64,000 nt of DNA from positions 17,193 through 81,192 of the forward strand of contig JBDZVM010000018.1 of the NCBI GenBank assembly GCA_040255675.1, given 5' to 3'. How positions within the stretch are numbered: the first letter of the stretch is position 1; each line of letters starts with the position of its first letter. Source of the stretch: JBDZVM01 sp040255675 (GTDB lineage Bacteria > Actinomycetota > Actinomycetes > Acidothermales > Acidothermaceae). The position numbers were made by a program, and so were the translations under genes. The notes under the pieces were generated by a model. The model did no database searches. It saw nothing but the letters and a program-made list of their open reading frames with translations, and was not told the DNA's origin. Shown one piece after another: positions 27,616 through 37,034 of the stretch.

Positions 27616-28191
27616 GTGTCTAAGCGAGCGCACGATGCACCCGGCGCCGACCTTGCTGCCGAGCCCGATCACTATGCGAAAGTTGGCGACTCGAAGCCCG
27701 CTACCGCAATCGCGACGGTGCTGGAGAAGGTAGTCGCGCGCCCTTACGAGTTAGCGCGTAAGTCGCATCTCACTGATGTGCTGCACGGCTCGGTACCCCT
27801 GGGTCACTCCCTGCACGCCGCGATCAGCGACTTGCCGGTCGGCCTTTATGTCGCTGCCGTCATTACCTATGCCATCGCGGAAACGACCGCGGGAATCGAT
27901 CTGACCATCGCGGCGGCCGCGAGCGCGTTGATCGCGGCGGTCACCGGGCTGGCGGATTGGTCGCTCACCGCTGGGCGCGACAGGCGGCTCGCCGCCGTGC
28001 ACGGCACGTTCAACATCGTCGCTACCTTGCTTGCTGGTGTGTCGATCGGCACGTTCTACGGCGTCGGCTCGAGCGTGGCGTTCGGTTTCGTCGCGGCGGC
28101 GCTCGCCGTCACGCTGCTCGCGGCTCACCTGGGCGGGCACCTGGTGTTCGCGCGCGGCCTCATGGTGCACGGCCCCGCGGCGGACCAGTGA
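27616..28191 (+). CDS. DUF2231 membrane protein, 191 aa
   Basis: After a hydrophilic N-terminus of about 50 residues, GSVPLGHSLHAAISDLPVGLY marks the DUF2231 family, followed by four hydrophobic segments to the C-terminus. The conserved HxxxxxLP-type His is present. Members are predicted redox or haem-associated membrane proteins without assigned function. GTG 27616 is chosen because the preceding TAACCT fits a leaderless promoter and the upstream in-frame extension is low-complexity Arg/Gly. Confidence 0.82.
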   Translation: MSKRAHDAPGADLAAEPDHYAKVGDSKPATAIATVLEKVVARPYELARKSHLTDVLHGSVPLGHSLHAAISDLPVGLYVAAVITYAIAETTAGIDLTIAAAASALIAAVTGLADWSLTAGRDRRLAAVHGTFNIVATLLAGVSIGTFYGVGSSVAFGFVAAALAVTLLAAHLGGHLVFARGLMVHGPAADQ

Positions 28192-28208
28192 CTGGCGCTC
28201 GACGACGA

Positions 28209-29648
28209 CTACCAGATTCCGCGGTGCTCGGGTACGCGAGCGACGATGGGGATCGCGACAATCAGTAACACGGCGTAGGCGGCGAAGATGTGAGCTTGCG
28301 CGAGGCCAGGATCGGCGGCTCCGGCGAGAATCGCCGTCGTCACCGAGATCGCGGTGATGGAGCCCATCTGCCGGGCAGTCGTGCGCAAACCGGCGATGGC
28401 AGCGGAGCTTTGGGGATCGAGTTGCAGCGAAGCGTTGCGAGTCGCCGGCCCTGACCAACCGATTCCGACGCCGGTCACTGCCGCCGCCGCGGCGAGCCAG
28501 GTGTAAGGCGACAGCGCGGGCGGGCTGAGGGCGAGGGCGGACATGCCGACGGCGGTGATGAGGAACCCGACGTACATGGGTTGGCGGTAGCCAGCGCGGC
28601 GCAACGCGAGCACGGCCAACCCGGAAAACACCATGACCGCGATGCCGCGAGCGGTAAGAAGAGTGCCCGAATCGAGGGCGCCGATCGCGTACCGTTCGGT
28701 GGCGTAAAGCGGGATGAGGGCGCCGAGCCCGGAGGCGGCGCCGCCGTACAAAAAGTTGATCACGTTGACGGCGCCGAAGCCTCTGCCGTAAAGCAATTGG
28801 GGCGGGATGAAAGGGTCAGAAACCCGACGTGTGCGCCACAAGAACGCCCACAGCGCGACAACCGCGATGGCCTCGGAGACGATAAACGGCGCTGAGAGCA
28901 CCGAGCCGGCACTGCCGAGGCCGCTCAGGCCGAGCATCGCCGCAAGCACTCCGATGCTGAGCAGCATCATTCCAGGCACGTCGAGACGGGGCTTCGGCGT
29001 CGTCCGATCGGCTTTTTGTTTGTCGGCCGGGATGTATTTCAGGCACATCGCGATCAGGAAAACTCCGATCGGGACGTTGACGAAGAAGATGCCCCGCCAA
29101 GACCAGTACGCCACGAACAGGCCACCCAGAATCGGGCCGATAATCGCGCCGATCGGGAAGATGCTGCCGAACAAGCCCACGGCACGGTCGCGAGCGTTGC
29201 CGAAGTGCTCGACGACGATCCCGGTCGCCGACGGACTGAACCCGGCGCCGCCGATCGCCTGGATGGCGCGGAGCGCGACGAGCACGTAAATGTCGTTGGC
29301 CAGACCGCAGCACAGCGACGCGGACGTGAAGATGACGACCGAGATCAAGAAGATCCGGCGCCGTCCGTACTGGTCGCTGAGCCGGCCCGCTACCGGCAGC
29401 ATCAGGACTTGGCCGAGCGCGTACGCCGTGATGGTCCAGCCCGCCCAGACGATCGAAGCGTCAAGGTCGTTTTGGACGGCGTGCAGCGCGGTCGCCACGA
29501 TCGTCGAGTCGATCGAGCCCATGAGAAACGCAAGTGCGACGGTGATGAAGATCGGGATGAGCCGCGGCTGTGTGGCGGGTCGCTCGATTGTGACTGGGCC
29601 GGCTGATGTTGCACTCGGCTGTCCGGAGGAGTTGGGCCGAGGCGTCAC
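28209..29648 (-). CDS. DHA2-type MFS transporter, 479 aa
   Basis: A fourteen-segment efflux protein: LAFLMGSIDSTIVATALHAV, WTITAYALGQVLMLPVAGRL, DQYGRRRIFL and GPILGGLFVAYWSWRGIFFV match the EmrB/QacA subfamily. It converges with the DUF2231 gene, with only 17 bp between stops. The GTG start at 29648 has no ribosome-binding site. On the minus strand TAAGGT lies about 12 bases upstream, so a leaderless transcript is possible. Substrate unknown. Confidence 0.88.
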   Translation of the reverse strand: MTPRPNSSGQPSATSAGPVTIERPATQPRLIPIFITVALAFLMGSIDSTIVATALHAVQNDLDASIVWAGWTITAYALGQVLMLPVAGRLSDQYGRRRIFLISVVIFTSASLCCGLANDIYVLVALRAIQAIGGAGFSPSATGIVVEHFGNARDRAVGLFGSIFPIGAIIGPILGGLFVAYWSWRGIFFVNVPIGVFLIAMCLKYIPADKQKADRTTPKPRLDVPGMMLLSIGVLAAMLGLSGLGSAGSVLSAPFIVSEAIAVVALWAFLWRTRRVSDPFIPPQLLYGRGFGAVNVINFLYGGAASGLGALIPLYATERYAIGALDSGTLLTARGIAVMVFSGLAVLALRRAGYRQPMYVGFLITAVGMSALALSPPALSPYTWLAAAAAVTGVGIGWSGPATRNASLQLDPQSSAAIAGLRTTARQMGSITAISVTTAILAGAADPGLAQAHIFAAYAVLLIVAIPIVARVPEHRGIW

Positions 29649-29777
29649 ACTTCAGAAAGTACCTTACTTGCCGGCAAGCAACTACTCGCCTCGACTCCTG
29701 AGTTGGTAGGTGTTGGGTGGACCGGAACACGTCGAGCGGTCTGAGAGCGTTCTGACTTCTTCGGCGAAGTGCCTCGA

Positions 29778-30433
29778 TCAGATGAGCCCACGGCCCCGGC
29801 GTACGTTGGCGAATGCGGCTTTGGCCCGGCGGGTCGGCGCCAACTCGCGTACGGCGAACGGGCAGGCGCCGTCCACCGCCGTCTTGTAGGCCTCGATACT
29901 GCGCTCAGCTGAATCCAACACCCAAGCTTGAGGTGAGACGCCCTTGCCGCGCGCCCGTAGTACGGAGCCGTAGAATATACTGGCGAATGTTGTGCACTCG
30001 TGCCAATCCACTTGGCGGGTGGCACCGATGAAAACCACGCGGTGTTTCAGGGAATCCCGTAGCGCGGCCCGGAACCTTTCCTGCGCGCTCCCGCAACAGT
30101 CGGCGAAGATAGCCGATGCCTCGATGCCTTCGCCTTCATCTTGGAGATAACCGCTGAGCGCATCCAATCCGAGGAAATTCGTAACACCGTCGGGTGTGAT
30201 TCCGACGAAGCCGGGTTCCGCCTCGCTGTACATGCCGTGCGCCATGATGTGGACCCTCGCCGGCAAAGTGAAACTGGCGCGACGAGGTTGAGGTCGTTCG
30301 TGCGAATGTATTCCACGTCCGCGCGATGCCCCGACACGTTAATACTGGCCAAGAGGGTGTTCGCGAACGACATCGCTTTGCCGAAGCCGTCGTCGTAGCC
30401 GAGGTCGATAAGCCTTACGACTGGTAGGTTCAC
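29778..30433 (-). pseudogene. Caspase-like/CHAT-type protein interrupted by a frameshift
   Basis: A first frame starts at GTG 30433, with GAGG just upstream, and encodes VVRLIDLGYDDGFGKAMSFA through NDLNLVAPVSL. The sequence then continues one frame back, from about 30266, with RVHIMAHGMYSEAEPGFVGI and on to the stop at 29778. HIMAHG and AIFADCCGS have the His-Gly and Asp-x-Cys arrangement of caspase-fold peptidases, and GATRQVDWHECTTFASIFYG is conserved-looking. The switch falls at CTTTG, so a one-base deletion, a sequencing error or -1 slippage could explain it. Family assignment is tentative. Confidence 0.6.
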
Positions 30434-30802
30434 AGTATTCCTCTTCCGGTTCGTTGTGCTAATCGCATATAGGTACCGCTCATTGGAACCTCGTAAGGAG
30501 TCTCGGAGTTCCAGGGTCCAACTTTGACTATCGGCGCCCGTGGAGGATGGCGTGAGCAAGCATTTCGATTCGTTGGGATCGCGCATTATGGATGCAGCGA
30601 ATTCCTCTTGGCACCGATCAGCGGACGGAGGAGCGGTATGCCGCTATCGTCGGCAGCAGTATGCCTGCCATCGCCAACACAGAGAACGAACACCGCCAAT
30701 AGTACAAATCGCACATCTCAGCCGAACTTGTTTGCTGCTTTTGGCGCGCTTGTCGCCACTGATCGCTACGATGCGAAGAAATCCGCGAAAGGCATGTGAC
30801 CG
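30434..30802. other. Intergenic stretch between caspase-like remnant and helicase
   Basis: 369 bp between divergent genes. Short open frames on both strands have no recognisable protein features. It must hold the promoters of both neighbours; TACGAT (30767-30772) is a possible plus-strand -10, without a convincing -35. No rifamycin-associated 19-bp element of the helR type was recognised. Confidence 0.4.
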
Positions 30803-33052
30803 ATGGCCGATTTGCTCGAACTAAAGCTCGAACAGGACTACTTCGACCGAGCATGGGAGCACCGCGAGCGCATGCGGCGCAACCTGACCGACGCTCCGGC
30901 GGCTGCCGCCGGCCCGATCGCCCAAGCGGCACAGGTCCGCGAGGCGGCGCAGCGGAAACTCGCTCAGATTGCCGGTCCAAACGAACCTATCGCGTTCGGC
31001 CGATTCAACACACAGGACGAGCAGTTCTACATTGGCAAGCACGCCATCTCCAACGAAGAGCGCGACATCCTGGTCATCAACTGGCAGATGCCAATCGCGG
31101 AACCGTACTACAAAGCGAGTTATGCCGATCCGCTCGGCGTGATGCTCAAGCGTTCCTTTACGACTGAGGGCAACAAGGTTGTCGACTTTGACGACATCGT
31201 TTTCGCTGACCTGGCCGCGAAGGTCGCTGAACTCACGGAGCCCGAACGATGGGGCATCGACGACACGGTATTGCGTGACCTTGAAGTCGACAGAACTGGT
31301 GAAATGCGTGACATCGTGCAGACGATTCACGCTGCACAGTACGAGTTAATTCGAGCTCCGCTCGATGGGGTGCTTATCGTTCAGGGCGGCCCGGGCACTG
31401 GCAAGACCGCTGTCGCGCTCCACCGGGTGTCCTGGCTCCTGTTCAATCACCGTAGTGAGCTCAGTTCTAACCAGGTTCTTGTCGTCGGCCCGAATCCTAC
31501 ATTCACACGCTACATCCGGAGCGTTCTGCCGGGCCTCGGCGAGGCCGACGTTGCCCATCGCGATCTCCGCAGCTTGGGCCCGCAACCCAGCCACCGTAGG
31601 CCGGAGGACGCCGAGACCGCCAGACTCAAGGGAGACGAGCGGATGGCGACGTTGCTGCGTGCAGCGCTTGCACAACGGGTCCGCTTCCCTGAGCGGGCGA
31701 AAGAGGTAGAGGTCGGCGCGGGCAGTGGGGCCATCTTCGACCAACACGAAATCGACGCTGCTTTACAGCGATTTCTTCCCTTGCCGACGTACAACATGGG
31801 CAGAGGCCGGTTCCGCATTTGGCTTAACGACGAAAGCTCTCGACGCGCCCGCGATGCAAGCCGTGTCACTGCCGGGGCCGTCGATGCTGTGCTCGAGCGA
31901 ATCTGGCCGTCTTTGACCCCTCAATCGTTTCTGCGCGAGCTACTCGGCAGCCGCGACCGGTTGTTGGCTGCCGCTGGCGACAGGTTCACTGCAGGAGACG
32001 TGGGTCGTCTCATGCGACCACCGGCCGAGCGAGTTACCGAGGAACGTTGGAGCGACGCCGATGTTGCGCTCCTCGACGAGGCTGATGAGCTCATCAACGG
32101 TTTTCAGCCCGAGTACGCTCACATCGTCGTTGACGAAGCACAGGATTTGTCCCCCATGCAATTACGGTCCGTTTGCCGCAGGAGCATGCGACGCTCATTC
32201 ACCATCGTTGGAGACCTCGCCCAGTCGACTGGGCCTTGGGCGCGCGAATCGTGGCAATCGATCGCCGACGCTGTGAGCCCGGACGCGCAAGTGACGTTCC
32301 GCGAACTTGAACTCGGCTACCGCGTACCTCGGCAGGTTTACGAATTCGCTGCGCTGCTTCTACCGCTGATCGCGCCTAGCTTGGCCGCACCGCGTGTCGT
32401 CCGCGACGGCCCAGCGGGCCCCGACCTCTTGCAAGTTGATAGCGAGGACCTCGCAGAAACCGCAGTCATTGCTGCGCGAGAGTATGCCGGCCGCGGTCTA
32501 TTCGTCGGCATCGTGGTCGCCGACGATCTACGTGAGTCAGTGCGCGATGAACTTGCCCGCCACCACGTTCGATACAGCGACACACACGATGGCGTGCTGG
32601 GATTGTCGATCAACTTGGCAAGCCCTGATGACGCGAAGGGTCTGGAGTTCGACGCAGTCGTAGTCGTTGAGCCACAAGCGATCGCAGACGGCTCAACGTA
32701 CGGGTTGCGCAAGCTGTATGTCGCGCTGACACGGACGACTCGCTATCTCACTGTGGTGCATACCGGTGTGGCCCTACCGATCGGTGCGAATCACCGTGGA
32801 TTGACGACTGCGGAGCCTTCCGTTGTGACACACGAGCCTGTCATCGAGGCAGTCAACGCTGGCCAGGAGTCGGGCGCGCGAACGAAGATGATTCCCGTGC
32901 ACCGCGTCGCTAATCTCGTGAGTACAACGGTTGCTCAGTCGCTCGCTCAAGATATTCGAGAGGGTGTGCCAGAGCCCCTATGGGAAGCGGTGTTGGGGCA
33001 GCTTCGTCGCGAACTTGGTCTCTCAGCGACGCTCTTCGACACGGATGGGTAG
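30803..33052 (+). CDS. HelD/HelR-like superfamily 1 helicase (RNA polymerase recycling ATPase type), 749 aa
   Basis: An N-terminal coiled-coil arm (residues 1-60, ending in RKLAQIAG) precedes RFNTQDEQFYIGKHAISNEE and the WQMPIAEPYYKAS block typical of HelD. Walker A is GGPGTGKTAVALHR (about residue 195) and motif II VDEAQDLSPMQ. A C-terminal motor half ends with YVALTRTTRYLTVVH. HelD proteins displace stalled RNA polymerase from nucleic acid; actinobacterial HelR also removes rifampicin. It lies among defence genes, so a defence-type helicase is the alternative. Confidence 0.88.
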   Translation: MADLLELKLEQDYFDRAWEHRERMRRNLTDAPAAAAGPIAQAAQVREAAQRKLAQIAGPNEPIAFGRFNTQDEQFYIGKHAISNEERDILVINWQMPIAEPYYKASYADPLGVMLKRSFTTEGNKVVDFDDIVFADLAAKVAELTEPERWGIDDTVLRDLEVDRTGEMRDIVQTIHAAQYELIRAPLDGVLIVQGGPGTGKTAVALHRVSWLLFNHRSELSSNQVLVVGPNPTFTRYIRSVLPGLGEADVAHRDLRSLGPQPSHRRPEDAETARLKGDERMATLLRAALAQRVRFPERAKEVEVGAGSGAIFDQHEIDAALQRFLPLPTYNMGRGRFRIWLNDESSRRARDASRVTAGAVDAVLERIWPSLTPQSFLRELLGSRDRLLAAAGDRFTAGDVGRLMRPPAERVTEERWSDADVALLDEADELINGFQPEYAHIVVDEAQDLSPMQLRSVCRRSMRRSFTIVGDLAQSTGPWARESWQSIADAVSPDAQVTFRELELGYRVPRQVYEFAALLLPLIAPSLAAPRVVRDGPAGPDLLQVDSEDLAETAVIAAREYAGRGLFVGIVVADDLRESVRDELARHHVRYSDTHDGVLGLSINLASPDDAKGLEFDAVVVVEPQAIADGSTYGLRKLYVALTRTTRYLTVVHTGVALPIGANHRGLTTAEPSVVTHEPVIEAVNAGQESGARTKMIPVHRVANLVSTTVAQSLAQDIREGVPEPLWEAVLGQLRRELGLSATLFDTDG

Positions 33053-33113
33053 CCTTCAGAGCGAGCTGCGGCGAAGAGGTGCGTGAGGGTGCGCGTGTTG
33101 AAATGCGACTGCC

Positions 33114-35255
33114 TCAGGGCCCGTCATCCCCGACGTGGCTGCTGTCGATAATGGGTCTCGTGCGCAGAAGCGCGACTGGAGCGGGCTCGGTTGTGCCGGT
33201 CAGGTTCGCAGCCCAGTAATCCCAACCCGAACCTGTGTCGGCGCCGTCTTCCTTAGCGGCTCGGTCGAGGTCTTCACAGATATGCTCGCCGACCTTGATT
33301 AAGCCGTCCTCGGTCACTTCAGCCTCCGTCTGCCGCTCCGGATCGAGTGGCGTCAGGATGGTGCCGGCCGGGATTACCCCGGCCATCACGAGTTCTTCGA
33401 AGGAGGGCAGCCCGAGCAACGGTGTGACTTGCGCAGCTACGAGATGCCCGAGATCGGGCTCGTAGTTCGGGTCCCCGAGTCGGAGGAACCCTTCTCTAAT
33501 AACGCGGGCGATGATCTTGCGGCGCGCGGTGAGGAACTCGTCATAGCTCATCGCCGTCCAGCCTTCGGGTAGCGCGTGCCACTGTTCCTGCCTAATAAGG
33601 CGCGCGCTCTCGATCTTCTTCTTGGCGACCTGGGCGGGCCAGTACGTTGTGGGTGCCTCATTGGAGATGTCGATGTTGTCGGACCACTCGACCATCGCGT
33701 AATTCGCGACCTGATTCACGTGCTTAACATCTTTGATACCGAGCGTGCTTGTCAGGTAATCGCGTGGGAAGAGGTGATGCTTCTCGATGCCTTTCACCGA
33801 ACGCCGATTTGGGTTGATCCAATCCTTCACTTTTGACGTCGCCAGCAGCACGTCGGCGTCCAGGATGTTCAAAGCCGCGATATAGGCGACGTAGGCCGGC
33901 GCTGCTGCTGAGGATGTTGTCAGGGCGTTAACGAGCGTGACGTTCCACCAGTCCGGTGGCACCGCCGCGTCGATTTGAGTGTTGAGCACCTTTGCGAATT
34001 CGGATGGTGTCTTGTGTAAACCGTCCAATCTGTTGAGGTCTTGTTGCATCCGCGTCTCGGCAGAGCCGGTATAGCGCCCAGTAATTTGTGCCATGAAGAA
34101 CCAGCGAGCCATCAATTCACGCAATTCATCGATGGGAACCTTGAACTCGACCCGACCGATGATCCACAACGCATAGACGTACAAAATCGTTATATTGGAT
34201 GTGACCATCTCACTAGTTCGAAACCCGGCGCGCTCCATCACCTTCAAAAACTCGTCCCAGTGCAGCGGCCTGAGAGCGTGTTCCTGACCGACCTGGAGTT
34301 CGGCGAGGGCCTTCTCGCGGGCTTCCGGGTGGATGCTGCGGGTCCGGGGATCCCGCCCTCGAAGGTAGTTGTATGCGTCTTGAAGGCGGGCTCGGCGAAG
34401 TCCCACGGCGACCGCGACGCGTAGGATCTGCCCGGGCTCAAACTTTAGATACGGGTTGATCGCGGTCCACTGGACCTTCTCGTCGAGCGCCGTTGCAAGA
34501 CCGGCGGGTGTGAACCGTGAGTTGCGCGACCAGGTCTCGAGCTGAGCGCGGCCATCCTCCCAGAATACGCTGAGCCAGGTGAGAATGAAGTCTGCGGCCG
34601 ACAGCGTCACGCCCTCGCTGTTAATCCGCACGAAGATGTCAGCGACGGTCTCGCGCTGCACGTCCTCCTTGATCTGGACGGCCGTGAACTCGTATCTTTT
34701 TAGCGCCTCCACGTTGGCGATCGCCGTCCTTATGCGCCGCTTGAGGGACCGATCGAATTGGTACTTCGGGTCCTTGCGCAATTCCTCTATGTACTTGTCT
34801 TCAGCATCGAATGCGCTCGCGAAGACGCTCGTGATGTCAGCTATCCATTCGACCGAATGCTTCGTCGCCGCATTGGGGACCTCGAACCGCTTAGTCAGTG
34901 GGTTGAACGCGATTATAACTTGTTCTCGCGTGTAGTCGTTGCGCCAGACCCTCAACCCTTTGACGACGGCGTAGAGGCTGGTAAGGCGCTGCTGACCGTC
35001 TACCACTTGCAACGACGCCTGCTGCGTCTTCGCGCTGTCGTCACCGATCGCCTTGGTATGTGTCGTGTCTTGGTTCTGCCAGAACATCAACTCACCAACG
35101 GGGTAGCCGCGATACATCGAGTCGACCAGGTCGCGGACCTTGGAGTTCGGCCATACGAATGGTCGCTGGATGTCGGGCAGCCGAATTGTGCCCTTGTCGA
35201 CGCCGGAAACCAACTCTTCGACAGTCCATGGATGATATGAGAACCTCGCGGTCAC
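33114..35255 (-). CDS. DUF262/GmrSD-like nuclease, 713 aa
   Basis: The N-terminal DUF262 domain shows LPDIQRPFVW, VVDGQQRLTSLYAV and NSEGVTLSAADFIL, the ParB-like nucleotide-binding motifs of GmrS. The later region has KHHLFPRDYL and VNQVANYAMVEWSDNI, an HNH-type (DUF1524-like) nuclease core. Such fused proteins restrict phage DNA, in GmrSD depending on modified bases. The GTG start has GGAGGG five bases upstream. The gene is intact and follows, by 37 bp, the wreck of a type I restriction locus, of which it was probably the last member. Confidence 0.88.
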   Translation of the reverse strand: MTARFSYHPWTVEELVSGVDKGTIRLPDIQRPFVWPNSKVRDLVDSMYRGYPVGELMFWQNQDTTHTKAIGDDSAKTQQASLQVVDGQQRLTSLYAVVKGLRVWRNDYTREQVIIAFNPLTKRFEVPNAATKHSVEWIADITSVFASAFDAEDKYIEELRKDPKYQFDRSLKRRIRTAIANVEALKRYEFTAVQIKEDVQRETVADIFVRINSEGVTLSAADFILTWLSVFWEDGRAQLETWSRNSRFTPAGLATALDEKVQWTAINPYLKFEPGQILRVAVAVGLRRARLQDAYNYLRGRDPRTRSIHPEAREKALAELQVGQEHALRPLHWDEFLKVMERAGFRTSEMVTSNITILYVYALWIIGRVEFKVPIDELRELMARWFFMAQITGRYTGSAETRMQQDLNRLDGLHKTPSEFAKVLNTQIDAAVPPDWWNVTLVNALTTSSAAAPAYVAYIAALNILDADVLLATSKVKDWINPNRRSVKGIEKHHLFPRDYLTSTLGIKDVKHVNQVANYAMVEWSDNIDISNEAPTTYWPAQVAKKKIESARLIRQEQWHALPEGWTAMSYDEFLTARRKIIARVIREGFLRLGDPNYEPDLGHLVAAQVTPLLGLPSFEELVMAGVIPAGTILTPLDPERQTEAEVTEDGLIKVGEHICEDLDRAAKEDGADTGSGWDYWAANLTGTTEPAPVALLRTRPIIDSSHVGDDGP

Positions 35256-35292
35256 GCCGTCCCTCCTCGCTAGCGTTTTGGTCGCTCACGCC

Positions 35293-35963
35293 TTAAGCGG
35301 CTTCGTCGTCCGCTAGGCGTTCGGCTTGTTGCAGGATCAGGTCGGTCGCGCTCGGCTCATGGTCGGGCGGGTAGCCCTTGGCGAGCAGTAACCGTTTGAT
35401 GCGGGTGCGCAGCTTCGTTCGGACGGTTTCCTTGACCTGCCAGTCCGTCTTGGCGTCGCGTCGCACTATTTCCGTCAGTTCGTGCGCGATGGCGCGCATG
35501 GTTTCGTCGTGATCGCGAGGCGCGCCGATTCGTTGGACGTGAGGGCGTCGTAGAAGGCGAGTTCACGCTCGGTCAGGCCGGTCGTCTCGCCGCGTTTGCG
35601 TTGCACCTTGATTGCCTTGGCGATTTCGACGATTTCGGCCATGACTTGAGCGGCGTCGATGGTGCGGTTCTGGTAGCGGTTGAGCGACTGCGCGAGCATT
35701 TCCGAGAATTTGCGTCCGGCTACGATGTTTCGCTTTGCGATCGGCATGAAGTACTCCGAGCCCTGTTCGTCGACCAGTCGTGCAAGCTCGTCGTGGCGGA
35801 CCATAAACGTGTCCGAGACGTACTTGAGGAAGATCAGGCCGAGCACGACGTACTTGTACTCGGCCGCGTCCATCGACGAGCGCAGCGCGGTCGCGGCGTC
35901 CCACAGCACTTCTTCCAGGCTCTTGTCCTCCCTGGACCTGCTCGCCTTCTTGCGCGGCGGCAC
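35293..35963 (-). pseudogene. hsdM::hsdR deletion remnant of a type I restriction-modification system
   Basis: The first ~65 residues (KSLEEVLWDAATALRSSMDA, YKYVVLGLIFLKYVSDTF) are the N-terminus of a type I methyltransferase subunit HsdM. From about residue 75 the same frame reads NIVAGRKFSEMLAQSLNRYQ and GLTERELAFYDALTSN, the extreme C-terminal domain of HsdR. The rest of hsdM, hsdS and most of hsdR are missing. A second lesion, a frameshift near 35505-35520, moves the end of the HsdR domain (ETMRAIAHELTEIVRRD to the stop at 35293) to another frame. Neither methylation nor cleavage can remain. Confidence 0.82.
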
Positions 35964-36391
35964 CCGAATCCTCCTCGACTAGCTGCCTCCCATGACCACC
36001 GGAAAGCCTACGACTCGATCATGCCGCGCAAGGGCGAATGCGCTCCGATCATTCGCCGCGAGCGCCGGAGCAGAACGAGCGAGCCAGCGATCGGTTCCCA
36101 CGTCGGTACCTGCGACGTCGCAACGCCGGATGGTGCCCGACGCCGCCGTTCTACCCCGCGCGTCGAATTGATCGCGGTACTCTCAATCGATCAAGGGTAC
36201 ATATTCGATCAGGAGCGGTCCGACGCAACGTGGACGTATTCATGATTCATGAGCGGTTGGTGCGCTCTGCCTCTCGCGGGCTTGCCGACCAGACGTCCAG
36301 CGGACGAACGCGGATTGGTATGCCGTACGAGACCCGACTCTGCGGCAGGCCATCCAGCTCCGGGCCGCCGCACGCAGGTAAGTAGCGCGGC
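35964..36391. other. Intergenic stretch upstream of darT
   Basis: 428 bp between the divergent hsd remnant and darT. No open frame here looks like a protein. Two copies of TCGATCA occur around 36187-36210, flanking TACATA, and could be part of the darTG promoter region. I see no other structure. Confidence 0.4.
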
Positions 36392-37030
36392 ATGTCTCGC
36401 CCAACGCCGACACAGGTGTTTCATTTCACGCACCTTGAGCACGTGGCCACCGTCGTCCAGCACGGCCTGCTGTCCGACACGGCGGCCCGCGAACGCGGCG
36501 TGCTGCGTGCCGAGGTTGGCAACCACGAGATCAAGTCACGCCGGCGAGAACGTGTGGTGCGGCTGGGAGCGGGTGGCGTTGTCGCGGACTATGTGCCGTT
36601 CTATTACGCACCGCGCAGTCCCATGATGTATGTGATCGACAGGGGTGGCGTGCCGACGTACGACGGCGGTTGTGACGATCTCGTGTATTTGGTCTCAACG
36701 GTCGAGCGACTAATTGATCTCGATCTGCGACCGCTGTTCACAGACCGAAACGCCGTGTTGGCACTCGCAGCGTTCACCGACGATGTGGCGAAGCTGGACC
36801 GTCTCATCGATTGGTCGCTAATGCGGGCAACGATGTGGGCCAACACCAGTGCTGAGCCGGATCGCAAGGAACGCCGGATGGCCGAGTGCCTGGTTCACGC
36901 GTGCGTCCCATGGGAGGCGTTCTCCGAGGTCGTGACAAAGACCCGGGCGTGTGCTGCGCTGGTGACTCAGGCCTTGAGTACGGTGGGGTCGTCAACACCG
37001 GTTCATGTCCGACCTGACTGGTACTTCTAG
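36392..37030 (+). CDS. darT: DarT-type DNA ADP-ribosyltransferase toxin, 212 aa
   Basis: DarT transfers ADP-ribose from NAD onto thymine in single-stranded DNA and blocks replication. Family features: FHFTHLEHVATVVQHGLLSD near the N-terminus, VPFYYAPRSPMMYVI, and RRMAECLVHACVPWEAF, where the Glu matches the catalytic Glu of characterised DarT. Arg in the YYAPRSP block is also kept. Length is normal and no lesion is seen, unlike several neighbours. It overlaps or abuts the antitoxin gene downstream. Confidence 0.93.
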   Translation: MSRPTPTQVFHFTHLEHVATVVQHGLLSDTAARERGVLRAEVGNHEIKSRRRERVVRLGAGGVVADYVPFYYAPRSPMMYVIDRGGVPTYDGGCDDLVYLVSTVERLIDLDLRPLFTDRNAVLALAAFTDDVAKLDRLIDWSLMRATMWANTSAEPDRKERRMAECLVHACVPWEAFSEVVTKTRACAALVTQALSTVGSSTPVHVRPDWYF

Positions 37031-37034
37031 GCGC

